DNA of 64,000 nucleotides from Hydractinia symbiolongicarpus (lineage: Eukaryota > Cnidaria > Hydrozoa > Anthoathecata > Hydractiniidae): contig NC_079884.1 of NCBI RefSeq assembly GCF_029227915.1, positions 17,482,001 to 17,546,000 on the forward strand, in the 5' to 3' direction. The notes beneath the pieces were generated by a model. The model was not told where the DNA came from, did no database searches, and saw nothing but the letters and a program-made list of their open reading frames with translations. This document shows positions 1-11,913 of this stretch, one piece after another. The number at the start of each line of letters is the position of its first letter. The first letter of the stretch is position 1. Made by a program: the position numbers and the translations under genes.

Positions 1-668
1 AGCGGCTTGCAGATGCTTGGCGCACCATATCACCGACTACCTCGCCAATGATACCAGCTATAAATATAAATCCTATCTATAAATCTTATCAAAACCATAA
101 AAAACAGTTCTTTTAAGAACTTAGCTACCATATAGTTAGTTCATTTTAATTTTTATACTTTTTTAAATCATTCTTCGAGAGTCATTTATAGTGAATCTTT
201 TTTTTTTCGGGCATTGTTCGGGACTATGCGGGTTTTTTCGGGCAAGTACCTGAATTTTTTTTAAAACGCCGAACTCGCCCGAAAACGCCCGCACTTTTTA
301 CGGCGTATGCGCCTTATCGGCACCCTCGTCACAAAGGTAGCACATGTTTTTCGCTTACAATACATGAACGTTCCCTCCTGTCCTTGTTTCGTTTATTTTA
401 CTTGCTTGAGGTTATAGAAAACTGTCATACGTTTAGATTAAATCGTCCAAGAATACTTCTCAGTCAGCTTGGGGTGTTTCTATCCCAGTTTATTAAATTA
501 TACGGAACCAAACGAAGCTTCTAGGTGTATTTCTGAAAATCAATGTATAGATCTACCCCTGTTATACATGCCCATGTGTTAGCCTGCATTCAGGTCCATT
601 TCGCATTAAAATCTGTTGTATTATACAGAACTTAAACTTACCCATCTTCTTATGAAGCTGTTAAAAAG
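1..668. other. AT-rich non-coding sequence
   Basis: No supportable gene is seen. Around 205-300 there is a short stretch rich in CGGG/CCCG words inside otherwise AT-rich DNA, with T-runs on both sides. Nothing else stands out. Confidence 0.5.
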
Positions 669-1013
669 ATGGTGGTGGACCAACAGTTCACCACATGTTA
701 ATTGCGGTTCCTGAAGTAAGTACTTATACCTTGTTGAGAGGCTTGGCTTTGATTGCATTAGTATTCAAGTGTCAACAAAGATGGCTACTAGCATCATTGA
801 AGGATATACTTTAGAAACTCAATGTTATTTCAAATCTAGAATGGTAGACTAGTGAAAAGGGTGGTCACAAGGCATGAACACTAGGGGCCCTCAAGGTAAC
901 TAACCAATACTGTTGTAGATCCAGGCCCCTAAGATTGCGTTGCCTACCTATAAATTGGGAGCAGCTAAAGTCAACTAGTTTCCATCATCACATTTTGCTA
1001 ATAGTTTGGTTTG
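669..1013. repeat. 345-bp dispersed direct repeat, copy 1
   Basis: This block recurs at 5752-6096 in the same orientation with a constant offset of 5083 and no indels; the one difference I noticed is ttgcgttgc here against ttgccttgc there. It shows no coding potential. The near identity implies a recent duplication or a young dispersed repeat. Confidence 0.9.
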
Positions 1014-2919
1014 ATCATCACATTTTGCTAACTTGCTTAACTGAAATAATTTTAAGCTAGCTCCACGTTTTCAGGAAGCATCTATCACTGCAACCTACTA
1101 ATATCATCAACTCCATCTTTTGGCTTCAATTACTATAATGGCAGTGCATCCAATGACAACCAAATGACTGTAGCAAATTTTGGATCATGTACCTCTGGTA
1201 TCAGGAGAAACCTTCAGATATTTCTTCAGGACAGATATTGCATGTAGCCAGGTCGGTTTGTTTCATTTTATATATTATATCATGTTAGGAGCCCAGAAAC
1301 TGTCACTTTTTAACCACCCTAGAGCCATTATGGCTTTTATACAAGTAATGCCAACCTTGTAGCCAGGTTGCCATTATGATAACTCCTTATGTTATGTATA
1401 GTGTTGTTTATGGTCATTCACCGCAATAGACGATCATGATACGATCCTGCTCCAACCTGTATATAGTAAATTGTATCTGCGTGAAAATTTGGCCTCGTGT
1501 TTTCCCTTTTTAATCTTATAATAGACTATACTTAGCTAGCCAGAAAAACTTCTTTTTTCCACATCCAAAATAATATTTGCAGGCTTGTTTTCGTAAGTTA
1601 TTGGTGAATATAATTGCTTTGGGGGCAATATTTAGGCTATAAATTTGGAGAAACTATATTCTGTAAAAGACATGCAAAACGGTATCTATTACTAATAAAA
1701 ATTTTGATATTTAATCTATTTGAAACATTTAATCACATGGAAAAGGAGAAATATAGAGAAATAAGCAACAACAACAACACAAACTGCATTGTAAATAGGC
1801 TTTATTTGTATTATTAGATCATAGTACACCATAAACAACAACAGATAAATAAAATAAAAATAGCAAAATTATATCATGATTTTGCACAAGTAAAGGCCGC
1901 TATATAAAATTTGGTTTTTACGCAGCAATAGCTAATTAAAAACAACACAACCTACCACAACAAGTGAATGACCACTGATTTAGCACAACATTCAGTCAAA
2001 AATATGTAGCCCTTATTGGCTAAAGACTCTAAAATGTTGAATCAAACTTGGAAATACCTAGCTGTTATGCGATGAACACTAACTACTTAACATTTTCCAT
2101 GCCTGTCAGCATAACTTCTTTAGTGAAATGTGAAAAACTTTCGTCATTTCACCCATTAATTAAAACCATGCTTTTTTCCTAATTTTTATAATTAACATCG
2201 TTCCCAGGAATTATCTCGATATAAGATTAGAGCTTTTAAACCAATCATCATCAAGTCTTGTCGAAGTCATTCTCCCAAAACTAGTCACGACTAGTGTTCT
2301 CGTCTGTGGCCTTGTGGCATTTTAAGAAATCGTTTAAAAAGTGTTTATTGCCAGGAGCTTTGAATCTACAAAGCAAACATACAAGTTGTTATGCAGCTAT
2401 TCGATTTATTGTATTGTTATCAAATGTCTTGTTACTTGTGGGTACCCCAAGACAACACAAGAACTTTGAGTTTGAGACAGGCCTTTTTAGAGTTGTTGAA
2501 AGTGAAACTATAAACAGTTTCATGCTCAAACTTGCTAGCACAGCAATAGAAAGCTCAAGAATCAATGGAATTAAAAGTAAACAGATGTACCTGAAAACGT
2601 TTTCATTATAAAGTTAATGCTATAATTTTGTTAACTCAAAAAAGTCTGTTTATTTTGCCAAACTGCTTTCTTCTGCAATCCCAGGCAACACAGAGCATAA
2701 ATGTTTTCCAGTCATGTTTCTTCTTAGCAACATTGCTCAATTTCATTCCGCAATCATATATTCAAGCCTTCCATTTACTTGCTGTAAGTCAATACAAAAC
2801 TTTCTTAGCCTTTAGACATGTTGAATCCTACCCTATCCAACCGACCGGCTACCGGGAGGCAATAACAATAGGTAGAGTAAATTAATTTCAATCTTTCTTT
2901 ACTGTAAATTTCGACGACT

Positions 2920-3062
2920 TCGGCGGGATTCTTCTTGACGTCACATATTCTTTGTTTTACAAGAGTCCAAAAGTCCACACTTCGGCGCGATTCTTCTTGT
3001 CGTCAAAATTATTTGTTTGTTTAAGAGGGTCAAAAGGCCACACTTCGGCTGCCGCCGAAGTC
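2920..3062. repeat. Imperfect tandem repeat, ~70-bp unit
   Basis: About 2.3 copies of a unit beginning acttcggcg[c/g]gattcttcttg and continuing with an AT-rich half and then ccaaaag[t/g]cc. The last partial copy runs into ggctgccgccgaagtc, which reads as a small inverted repeat of the cttcgg motif. Confidence 0.55.
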
Positions 3063-4009
3063 GACTATTTTACGGCAGAAAACAAGGAATCGCGCAACAA
3101 TCGGCAAAAAGCGGCAAAATGTAGTTAAACTACCGTGAAACCAGAGAGTTGAGCCTCGTGAAACACTCCTGAGTAGTTTAGATAAATTTTAACTCGACTC
3201 CTGGGCGCAAGGAACCTTTTTAAACGCCAAAAAAAAAAAATTATGCGTTGCTTTCAACCGATTACTAGTTTAGACCCACATGATCTTCTCATTGGCAATT
3301 TCTACTTAGGCGATCCTACCTCACTTTAAGTTGGATTTTTTTAATTTTTTTTTTTGCAATATGTGTCCAGTCTTTAGGATCAATTTTATAAACATTTCAC
3401 ATAGCTGTATTTTGAATGCTACTCAAAATTGTTCGATCAGGCTATATCTTTTCTGCAATTTGGAAATCTGGAAATGCTTTTATTGTCAGTGCCCTTAATT
3501 TAGAATGGTTGGGCATATAAATACGGTTATGCTTCCGATTGTATTCCCTTTATATTAGGCATTTAAATAAGTGTCATTGTAGAGTGATTAAGTACAGTAC
3601 AGTCTGAATGTAATCTACCGCGTACATGCTAATATCACACCTTTGCGTGGAGGACGGCAGTCGTTTGTCTTTTGTTATAATTAAATCCCTTGAGCGTTTT
3701 GCGAGTTTATATTTGCGTGTTAAAAAACAATGCGCTCGTGAAGAAATATTGGAGCAAATAATAAAAATCTTTCGCGAAGTTTTATAATACATTGCGCGGG
3801 AATGTATTGTTGATTTAATTACTTAAAAAAAAAAAAAAAAAAAAATTCCAGCGCGTTTCATCTAAGAAACATTCGAGAAGCATTGTTCACAACTATTAAA
3901 TGCCGCTTTTCGTTTAAAAAATTCTATCGCCTCTTTTCGATTTTAAGCCTTAAAACACGATCTAAAAAAGCATTTCTATCGCCGCTATTCGTTAAAACTT
4001 TTAAAATTT

Positions 4010-4150
4010 CCAGGGAGAAATTTAAAAACTAATGAATGACAAAATCCCAAAAGTTTATCTTCAAATTTTTAATTTTGTTAATGTAAAAGTAATCCACATG
4101 AAAAAAGTTTCTGATGTTTTTTATGAAGAAATCTTCCATATTAGCCATTA
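4010..4150. repeat. ~140-bp dispersed repeat, copy 1
   Basis: Closely matches 22162-22309 in the same orientation, including the shared words actaatgaatgacaaaatc and gtaaaagtaatccacatg. The second copy lies inside the degenerate part of Polinton P1. No coding potential. Confidence 0.8.
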
Positions 4151-4771
4151 TACATTTGCCCTAGAGTGATTAATAAATAAGGTCAGGCTTCTATTTTCAG
4201 AACTGCTATTTACATTTAACATCAAGGCATCCAAAACAGCTCCATTTAGGAAAGGGCTAAGGCTGGCCCATTGTTCGTTTTATCAAATGGGGATTTTATT
4301 ACCCGAATTGTAAAAGGCTAATTTATAGGCACTTGCATGTAGTTTTTTTTTTCATGTCTATTTGTTAAGCCTGTTATGGCATGTTGAATTATCTCGTCGT
4401 AGTTCTCGTCAAAAATATTGCCTGATAGATAATGAATTTTCATTTGGGGAATTGGGGGTGCTGGGCTGCCCTGGGCAGCCACAAAGTGTAGAGATGTGCG
4501 TGTACCCCTGGAAGAGTATGGTGAATTAAGTACAGGTGCGAGGAGATGAACGACGGTGCACCACGCGAGCAGGACAGATGACTGGGGAAATAACAGCAGA
4601 GGGATGCGGCGCTGACAGTCAGAGGTGGTGCACCAAGAGGTTAATAACAGGTGTGAAATGCAAAAGAAGCTAGAGCTCATAAAGAGTAGGTTCTTGTGAG
4701 GTATGATAGAGGAAATGGAATCACAGGAGAGGAGCTCCGGATGTGATTGAGAGATTAGTTAAGCCAGAAAA

Positions 4772-4857
4772 CACTACTAGGAGAAGAGCTCCGGATGTAG
4801 TGGAGAAGAGCGAACACTACTAGGAGAATAGCTCCGAATGTAGTGGAGAAGAGCGAA
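4772..4857. repeat. Two-copy 43-bp tandem repeat
   Basis: Two adjacent copies of a unit starting cactactaggagaa and ending gtggagaagagcgaa, with a few substitutions. An older partial copy (gagaggagctccggatgtga) precedes them near 4728. Confidence 0.6.
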
Positions 4858-5154
4858 TTTATTGGGAACACGCACGTGAGCTTGAGACAATATCTTCTCT
4901 TCAGCTTAGCATCCTCACCCGATTCCGCCAAATTATCCTTAGTTTATATTCTTGCCACTAACAATTGATAGTGCTATTACTGCTATAACTCTAAATTAAA
5001 GTACAATCCTTATTCATTGATTTTGTATTATTGACAGCAATTGTAGTTATTATTTGTCAATTTAAAGTTGTGTATTATCAGATTTTGAAAGTTAGCTAAT
5101 AACATGATGGATTACAAAATTGTCTCCTTTAAAAAATCCAGTTTGGGGTAAATT

Positions 5155-5751
5155 GGGGATGTCGGGCTTCCTTCGTCAGCCATTTGGGATGAAGATGCGT
5201 TTGTTTCCCTAACAAATGAGGTGCGTTTCCACGAGATACGCCATAGCAGGTAGTAGGCAATTTCCAAGCGAGTTGCTGAGGTGTAGGCGATTTCCAAGTG
5301 AGTCGCGGAGATGTAGGCAATTTCCAAGCGAGTTGCTGAGGTGTAGGCGATTTCCAAGTGAGTCGCGGAGAGGTAGGCAATTTCCAAGCGAGTTGCTGAG
5401 GTGTAGGCGATTTCCAAGTGAGTCGCTCAGATGTAGGCAATTTCCAAGCGAGTTGCTGAGGTGTAGGCGATTTCCAAGTGAGTCGCTCAGATATAGGCAA
5501 TTTCCAAGCGAGTTGCTGAGTTAGCGTTTCCACGAGATACGCAGACGTTTCCACGAGATACGTCTTACTAAGGGTAAGGATGGAAACACACGCATCTGGT
5601 TTGGGCCCCCCTGATACCAAACCTGACATCCCCCCCCTTTCCCCAAACTCAAGTGTAGTTATGACATGAAACAAGAGAAATATACTTTTAACATTATCTG
5701 TCATTGTTGTTGTTTGCTTTCGTGTTGTTGCTTCAGAACCATAGCAATTAA
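5155..5751. repeat. 597-bp direct duplication, copy A (empty SINE site)
   Basis: 5155-5588 matches 6512-6945 (offset 1357) and 5589-5751 matches 7311-7473 (offset 1722). The jump in offset is the SINE inserted in copy B. Copy A therefore preserves the pre-insertion sequence ggaaacacacgcatctg at 5582-5598. The right edge of the block abuts the 345-bp dispersed repeat that starts at 5752. Confidence 0.9.
5250..5520. repeat. Minisatellite, 30-bp monomers in a 60-bp higher-order unit
   Basis: About nine 30-bp monomers alternate between two versions, one with aggcaatttccaagcgagtt and one with aggcgatttccaagtgagtc, giving a 60-bp dimer repeated about 4.5 times. Because 60 is divisible by three, long open frames run through it on both strands. 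They are repeat translations, not genes. Confidence 0.92.
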
Positions 5752-6096
5752 ATGGTGGTGGACCAACAGTTCACCACATGTTAATTGCGGTTCCTGAAGT
5801 AAGTACTTATACCTTGTTGAGAGGCTTGGCTTTGATTGCATTAGTATTCAAGTGTCAACAAAGATGGCTACTAGCATCATTGAAGGATATACTTTAGAAA
5901 CTCAATGTTATTTCAAATCTAGAATGGTAGACTAGTGAAAAGGGTGGTCACAAGGCATGAACACTAGGGGCCCTCAAGGTAACTAACCAATACTGTTGTA
6001 GATCCAGGCCCCTAAGATTGCCTTGCCTACCTATAAATTGGGAGCAGCTAAAGTCAACTAGTTTCCATCATCACATTTTGCTAATAGTTTGGTTTG
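5752..6096. repeat. 345-bp dispersed direct repeat, copy 2
   Basis: Second copy of the block at 669-1013. Both boundaries are sharp: the left one falls exactly where the 597-bp duplication unit ends, and the right one is followed by unrelated sequence (gcccacccaccc here, gatcatcac in copy 1). Confidence 0.9.
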
Positions 6097-6511
6097 CCCA
6101 CCCACCCACCCTGTTATTATATATTTTTCTTTTTCTTTTATGTACATCAATCACTTCATGTACTGGCATCAATGTCCACAACTGTCACCATATTAACTAA
6201 TTCTACAATCAACCACAACCCTTATGTTAACTCGATAACCGGACCATCATCCGACACATGACGAGTGCATACGATACCAATTGATGTAGCCCCAGAGGGT
6301 CTTCTACAACGAACTATAACACGCAACGATACTACGAACTACAACACGCAACGATCTACAACGCAAGATGGAGGGATCAATTGGCATCAAAGACGCGCGC
6401 TCGCTTACACCAGTGCTCTTGCCTCAAGGTTTTCTTGGTGATCCAAATTTGGCTACTTGCGATTGCCAAGTTTTTTGTCCAGAGGTAGAAGCACTGTTGA
6501 CCCGCGCTGGT
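6097..6511. other. Spacer between the two 597-bp duplicates
   Basis: No gene is seen. A short degenerate tandem repeat of the form acgaactacaacacgcaacga occupies roughly 6307-6366. The 80-codon open frame starting at 6368 runs into duplicated repeat sequence and is not credible. Confidence 0.5.
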
Positions 6512-6606
6512 GGGGATGTCGGGCTTCCTTCGTCAGCCAAATGGGATGAAGATGCGTTTGTTTCCCTAACAAATGAGGTGCGTTTCCACGAGATACGCCA
6601 TAGCAG

Positions 6607-6877
6607 GTAGTAGGCAATTTCCAAGCGAGTTGCTGAGGTGTAGGCGATTTCCAAGTGAGTCGCGGAGATGTAGGCAATTTCCAAGCGAGTTGCTGAGGTG
6701 TAGGCGATTTCCAAGTGAGTCGCGGAGAGGTAGGCAATTTCCAAGCGAGTTGCTGAGGTGTAGGCGATTTCCAAGTGAGTCGCTCAGATGTAGGCAATTT
6801 CCAAGCGAGTTGCTGAGGTGTAGGCGATTTCCAAGTGAGTCGCTCAGATATAGGCAATTTCCAAGCGAGTTGCTGAG
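6607..6877. repeat. Minisatellite, second copy
   Basis: Same 30/60-bp higher-order array as at 5250-5520, with the same number and order of variant monomers (two ending cggag, two ending ctcag). The array was therefore duplicated as a block rather than expanded independently. Confidence 0.92.
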
Positions 6878-6945
6878 TTAGCGTTTCCACGAGATACGCA
6901 GACGTTTCCACGAGATACTTCTTACTAAGGGTAAGGATGGAAACA

Positions 6946-7305
6946 GATAGAGATAGATAGATAGATGTGTATATTTTACATGGCTAGCCTCACAAATATC
7001 GAGGGATATACCCTGTCTATTATTTCCAGGAGGGGCCATGGCTTAGATGGAGAGTCCTAGAGTATTTAATGCTCATTTTAAGCTACGCAGACCCAATTAG
7101 TAGGGCCCACGCTCTACTAGACAACTCCCGGCAACATCCAACGGCCCACACAGTGTGCCATCTCCCCAATTTCCCTCACATGGCTTGGGTTAACCCGGGG
7201 CTATGGTAACATTCACTCGCCCATGTTGAATCGCCGTCAAGAGGAATCGAACCCCGGTCTCCCGCACAGAGTACGAAAGCTATAACCACTAATCTACGGC
7301 GCCAC
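6946..7305 (-). mobile_element. tRNA-derived SINE
   Basis: Read on the minus strand, the 5' head (near 7305) has a tRNA-like A box, tagattagtggttatagc, and a B box, ggttcgattcc, spaced as in a tRNA gene. These are the internal RNA polymerase III promoter elements of tRNA-derived SINEs. The 3' end (6946-6966) is a short gata/tatc microsatellite. A 5-bp target duplication, aaaca, flanks it at 6941-6945 and 7306-7310. The paralogous empty site at 5584-5588 independently fixes both ends. The body family is not recognised. Confidence 0.85.
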
Positions 7306-7473
7306 AAACACACGCATCTGGTTTGGGCCCCCCTGATACCAAACCTGACATCCCCCCCCTTTCCCCAAACTCAAGTGTAGTTATGACATGAAACAAGAGA
7401 AATATACTTTTAACATTATCTGTCATTGTTGTTGTTTGCTTTCGTGTTGTTGCTTCAGAACCATAGCAATTAA

Positions 7474-7883
7474 CATGTGTACAAAACCTAAACATGGTAT
7501 TTCATTATAAAGTTTTAATATTTTTTATGAAACTGATTTTCACCATACAAAATTTGCAGCCTAGTAATGTATTTTTTTAAAATATTTTTTAGAATATTTA
7601 GTATTATTGAATTCAGTTAACTAAAAAAAAAATGACATCTAGAAAAAAAAGGTATGTTTTTTTAGCAAGATTTATTTTTTACCATAAAAGCTTGAGTATA
7701 GTTCTATATGTCTTTAGCTATCGGAACTTCAGAATAGGATTGTTTCACGTTTTATTTTTTTCATGATTTGTCTAATGTGATTTAGTAATTGGCTAGGGCA
7801 AGGTAAAATTTTCAGGTTATCTAGCTTGGTGGTGTGTTTAAATTCATTAAAAGAAATTGCATTTCAAGGCTCCTGTTGTTAAA
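7474..7883. other. AT-rich spacer
   Basis: No gene or repeat structure is supportable. Homopolymer T and A runs are frequent. Confidence 0.5.
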
Positions 7884-10696
7884 ATAAGTAAGTAAGTAAG
7901 TAAGTTATATTTGCCATCATTATAAAATCGTTAAAAATATTTACATAGAAAAAGAAATTGAAAACAAATAAATAAAATAATAAACTATATATAATATTAA
8001 AATGTATCATAAAAAATATAAAATAAAATTAAATGCAATTTTCCTGAGTGTTGATATGTTTGATGGCTGGATAACACAAAACAAGCCAAGGCGAGATTTC
8101 CATTGTGGTCCATTTCTACCCTTATAGAAAAAAAGATAAGCAAAACGAAAACGAAAGGATAATCAAAAGATCATATGAATTTAATTCACAAAATCATCTG
8201 AGTCCCTTCTCGTTATAACATCAAAATAGTGCTTTTTTAGGTTGTGTTTAAAACTGTTTGTAGTACTAGATCTTTTAAGACCCTCAGGAAGAGTATTCCA
8301 TAAGGAGGGTCCAAGGTAGGAAAGACACTGTTGACCTTGGGATGTTTTTACACAAGATTGTTCAAGCCTCTGGAATGATGAACGAGTCGAAGCTTTTCTA
8401 TAACTTGATGGAATAAATACATCAGACATGTACAGAGGACATTTTTTCTGAAAAAATTTATATGCATGCATGTTTACGCATACTTTAAACCTTTCGCCAA
8501 CTGGTAGCCAATTTATTTCCTTAAAATCCGTAGCACCTACATGTGCTCTGCTACTTTTTTGTAAACAGAAGCGAACACATTTGTTTTGAGCAACCTGGAG
8601 CTTCTTTTTTAAAACTTTTGTCAGGTTTGGATACCACACAGTACTGGCATAGTCGAAATGTGGTTGAATTAAGAGTTACAAAGAAGTCGTCACAGATCCT
8701 TGTTCAAAAATGAGCTTTGACGATAAAGAAATTTAATTTTGCCATTAATTTTGTTAATCACATGTAAGGCCATTGACTCACCAGACAGTGATTGGTCAAA
8801 GATGCAACCAAGATATTCAACTTTCGTATGCTGCTTGATTTCTACTCCATTGTAGGAAATATTAAGTTTTTCTGCTTTTTTAATTTTTCCCCTGGAGGCA
8901 AAAAGAATAGACTTAGTTTTATCTTCACCAAAGTGTATGCTGAGTTTGTTGTCCACAAACCAATCACATAAATTACTGAAGTCTGTATTAAGAGCATTTT
9001 CCATCTCAGTTATGTCTTTGTGTTGAAATAAGAGACATGAATCATCTGCGTAGAGAAAAAGATCACATTGTACTAAAGCTTGTGGCATATCGTTTACATA
9101 AAGTAAGAACAGAAGTGGACCCAAGATAGAACCTTGGGGAACACCACATTCCAGTTTACCTGGATTAGATGATGAGTTATCTATTGACACACAAAATGTT
9201 CTGTTTGCAAGGTAAGACCTGAACCAAAGAATTACTTCATTTGAAAATCCAAGAGTTCCTAATTTTTCCAAAAGTATGGAGTGGTTGATGGTATCGAAAG
9301 CTTTTTGTAGGTCAATAAGGATCATACCAGACAGCAAGCCTGCATCAAAACCTTTTGAAATTTTGTCATGTATATATGATAGACAAAAATCTGTTGAATG
9401 ACAGCTTCTAAAGCCAGACTGAAATTTAAATAATATATTGTTTTCGTCTAAGAAAGCTTGTGTTTGGTTATGGACCACTCTTTCAATAATTTTAGAAAAA
9501 AGAGGAAGCAAAGATATAGGGCGGTAATTCTTTGGATCAGTTCTTGATCCCTTCTTATATAGTGGCTTAAGTTTAGCTATCTTACATTCACTAGGGAAAG
9601 ATGACAGTGAGATAGAAAGATTACATAATTGAGTTATTGGTCTGCAGAGAACATCAGCACCATCCTTCAAGAAAATTCCAGATATAGTATCAAGTCCTAG
9701 TGCTTTTGTTGTACTAGTATCATTCAGCAAATTCAGCACATCTTCTTCTAAGACTTGCTGAAAATTGAATATCTTGTTTCCAATGTTTAGCGATTTGTAA
9801 TATGAGATGACAGCATTTATTCCAAACCTATTTGAGGGCTTAGGAAGATTTTGAAGCAGCCCATCTGCTAGACCAGAGAAAAAGTTCTTAAATATCTCTA
9901 GTTTTGATTTTGTATCAAAATGTAAGGCATCCTCATCCTTTAGACAATAGTTCGGATCTGACTTCTTTGAGTTGTCAAGTCCCATAGACTTTAGAGTCTT
10001 CCATAGTTCCTTAGGCTTGCCTGTGTTTTCTGTTATTTTGTTTTTATAGTATTCTTTTTTCTTTTTATTGATCAAATTTTGCACATTACTTTTTGCTTCA
10101 TTCCAGAGGTCAGAATCAATTTGTAATTTTGACTTCTTAAACTTTTTAAAAAGTTTATCTCTAGTAGCAATCTTGTCTGCAATCTCACCATCAAACCATT
10201 CCTGGGAGTTGCATTTAATTCTGGCCTCTTTAGTAGGTGCTATAGTATCTATTACTGACATTAGTTTTGTCAAAAAATCAGAGTAGGCCAGATCAATGTC
10301 CGTGAACTCATTATAATTTGGAAAGTTTGTATCCCTTAGGAGACCCTGATACTGTTCCTTTGTGTAGTTTTTAAAAGATTGAAATTTGATATGTTTGTGG
10401 GTATTAAACTTGACTTTTTTGACTTTTCTGGTGCAGAAAATCATTTGGTGATCTGATAGTCCAACATTTAAAACTCCACTTTGAGAAACTTTACCAACAC
10501 AATTTGTTAAAAAGTGGTCAATAACTGTTGCAGTAGCACAAGTTACCCTTGTAGGCTCAACAATCAATTGTTTAAGGCCATAAAGCGAACAAAATTCTAC
10601 ATATTGCTTTTGCAATCCAGAGACATGATCACTCTTAAGTGCTGTCTTATTCATTTTAAAAATACTTCTACCATTGAAATGATATCAATAAATTAA
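7884..10696 (-). mobile_element. 5'-truncated LINE (CR1/jockey group)
   Basis: A non-LTR retrotransposon inserted on the minus strand. It contains the C-terminal end of an APE-type endonuclease, a complete reverse transcriptase and the usual C-terminal extension. Its 3' end is an (aagt)n microsatellite at 7884-7906 (cttacttactt on the element strand), as is typical for LINEs that end in short tandem repeats rather than poly(A). The 5' end is truncated inside the endonuclease near 10,690. It lies upstream of the first detected RPAP2 exon. Confidence 0.88.
8181..10654 (-). pseudogene. LINE ORF2: endonuclease C-terminus plus reverse transcriptase
   Basis: The main frame (8690-10,654, ~654 codons) begins in the last part of an endonuclease/exonuclease/phosphatase domain: IDHFLT and the terminal GLSDHQ motif with its catalytic Asp-His. 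Reverse transcriptase follows, with NYRPISLLPLFSKIIE, LIDLQKAFDTINH, GVPQGSILGPLLF and the catalytic FLYADD. After residue ~654 the frame hits stops; the C-terminal region continues in another frame at 8181-8639 (HFDYAS then WYPNLTK, and LGPSLWNTLPEGLK), the conserved tail of this LINE group. The frameshift plus stops at 8640-8690 and the missing endonuclease N-terminus make it inactive. No ORF1 is present. Confidence 0.9.
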
Positions 10697-11913
10697 AATA
10701 AGGTTCTAACATCTTCATTTTTTTTTATCTTTTTCTGTACAAATGCAATTAAACAAAAATAATTTTTAATCTTCTGTTTCCAAACAAAAGGGCTGATGGT
10801 TGTATAGTTACAAAGATCTCGGATGTAGAGAGAAAACAAGAAAATATTGTCATAATAAAAATTTATTTTTTTAAAAATTGGAGGTGCAGTAATCTAAAAG
10901 TTTTAGTTGTCAGAGTAAATGCAAATTCAGAAATTTCTTGGCTATTTTTCTGATACATTGTATAACAGATGAGTGGTTATTTTCCAACAGCAGAAAAAAT
11001 AACATAGGAGCTATTCCATGAATAATGAGATATAAGTAATATTTCAAATATTTTAACTAGGAAAGGTGGCAGGCACCATCCATTAATGTTTATACATTTT
11101 TTAACTAAATCTTAAAGTTTTAAAAAAGTCTTAAAAAAGTGAGAAAAACACATTTTTCATACGTAAGATTCGAAGGGCTTGCATGTTGGAAATCACCAGA
11201 TTTTTCCTTATAATGGCAAAAACTTAATTTTTATGTATGCTTGTATAGTATCTTCTTTCTGAAATTTCAAAATATCCTTCTTAAGAAACTAATTTTCCAA
11301 AGACGAAAGTTATCACAGCCAGCTTCAAAGTGAAAAACTAAAAATTTTCGTTGATTTTATCAACTTTTTACATGTAAGGTCTGTTACAAAATCAGGAAAG
11401 TTATCACATTACAGCAGTTTGAAAACTAAATGTGGTTTAATACTTTCATATCTTCTTGTTTTAAAAAAAGTAGTTCAGTGGTGCAACTTGTTACTTTCTT
11501 TCATTTACCATGGTGAAATGGGTGATGACTGTATCAGTCCTATCAATAAGAAAATAACACCAGAGCTATAAATCGCTCCCCCAAAGGTACAATAATTTAA
11601 ATTGGCTGAGCAATTTGAATAAATAGAATAAGATTATAAACGCATATTTTATCACAAAGTCTTTTTTATTTATGTTATGTTATCTTTTTTATATATTTTG
11701 GTTCTATTTTACTGTAAATAATAAGAAAGATAACATTGATTCAGCAAGAAAACTTTTTTTGGAATTGGGGAGCTAGTTTCTCATTTCTCAGAATTGGGCG
11801 AGCCTTTGGTGAACAAGAGCAATTTCTCTCCCCTTATTTATAGGCCTGCTGTATACAGTCATCACCCATATGGTCATAGCAAATGTTATATAATTGTATT
11901 TTTGTCATGGTAG
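10697..11913. other. AT-rich region upstream of the first detected RPAP2 exon
   Basis: No coding exon could be supported. The missing first RPAP2 exon must end in phase 2 (two leftover bases) with a GT donor, but nothing convincing with a start codon was found here, so it may lie upstream of the LINE. Confidence 0.45.

Larger units (their letters stand above)
1014..5154. other. Gene-poor repeat-rich region
   Basis: Only short open frames without recognisable motifs or plausible splice context are present. A-runs and T-runs at 3227, 3340 and 3823 look like mobile-element tails. The supportable structures inside it (2920, 4010 and 4772) are listed separately. A first exon of RPAP2 could lie here or further upstream, but I cannot identify one. 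Confidence 0.5.
6512..7473. repeat. 597-bp direct duplication, copy B (SINE-containing)
   Basis: Second copy of 5155-5751. It includes the minisatellite and is interrupted by a 360-bp SINE at 6946-7305. Apart from the insertion I saw only isolated differences, such as atacgtc against atacttc after the minisatellite. Confidence 0.9.

Noticed and set aside
2294-2885. Frames of 105 and 85 codons as possible host exons
   Set aside because: No motif, no convincing start or splice sites, and no link in phase to RPAP2.
5250-5520. CRISPR-like array
   Set aside because: Direct repeats are contiguous with no unique spacers, and the context is an animal genome.
5112-5704. Overlapping frames of 101-191 codons with KSPTPQQLAWKLPTS-type repeats, and the equal set at 6424-6911
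   Set aside because: Produced by the 30/60-bp minisatellite on both strands. No homology or splice context, and duplicated with the repeat.
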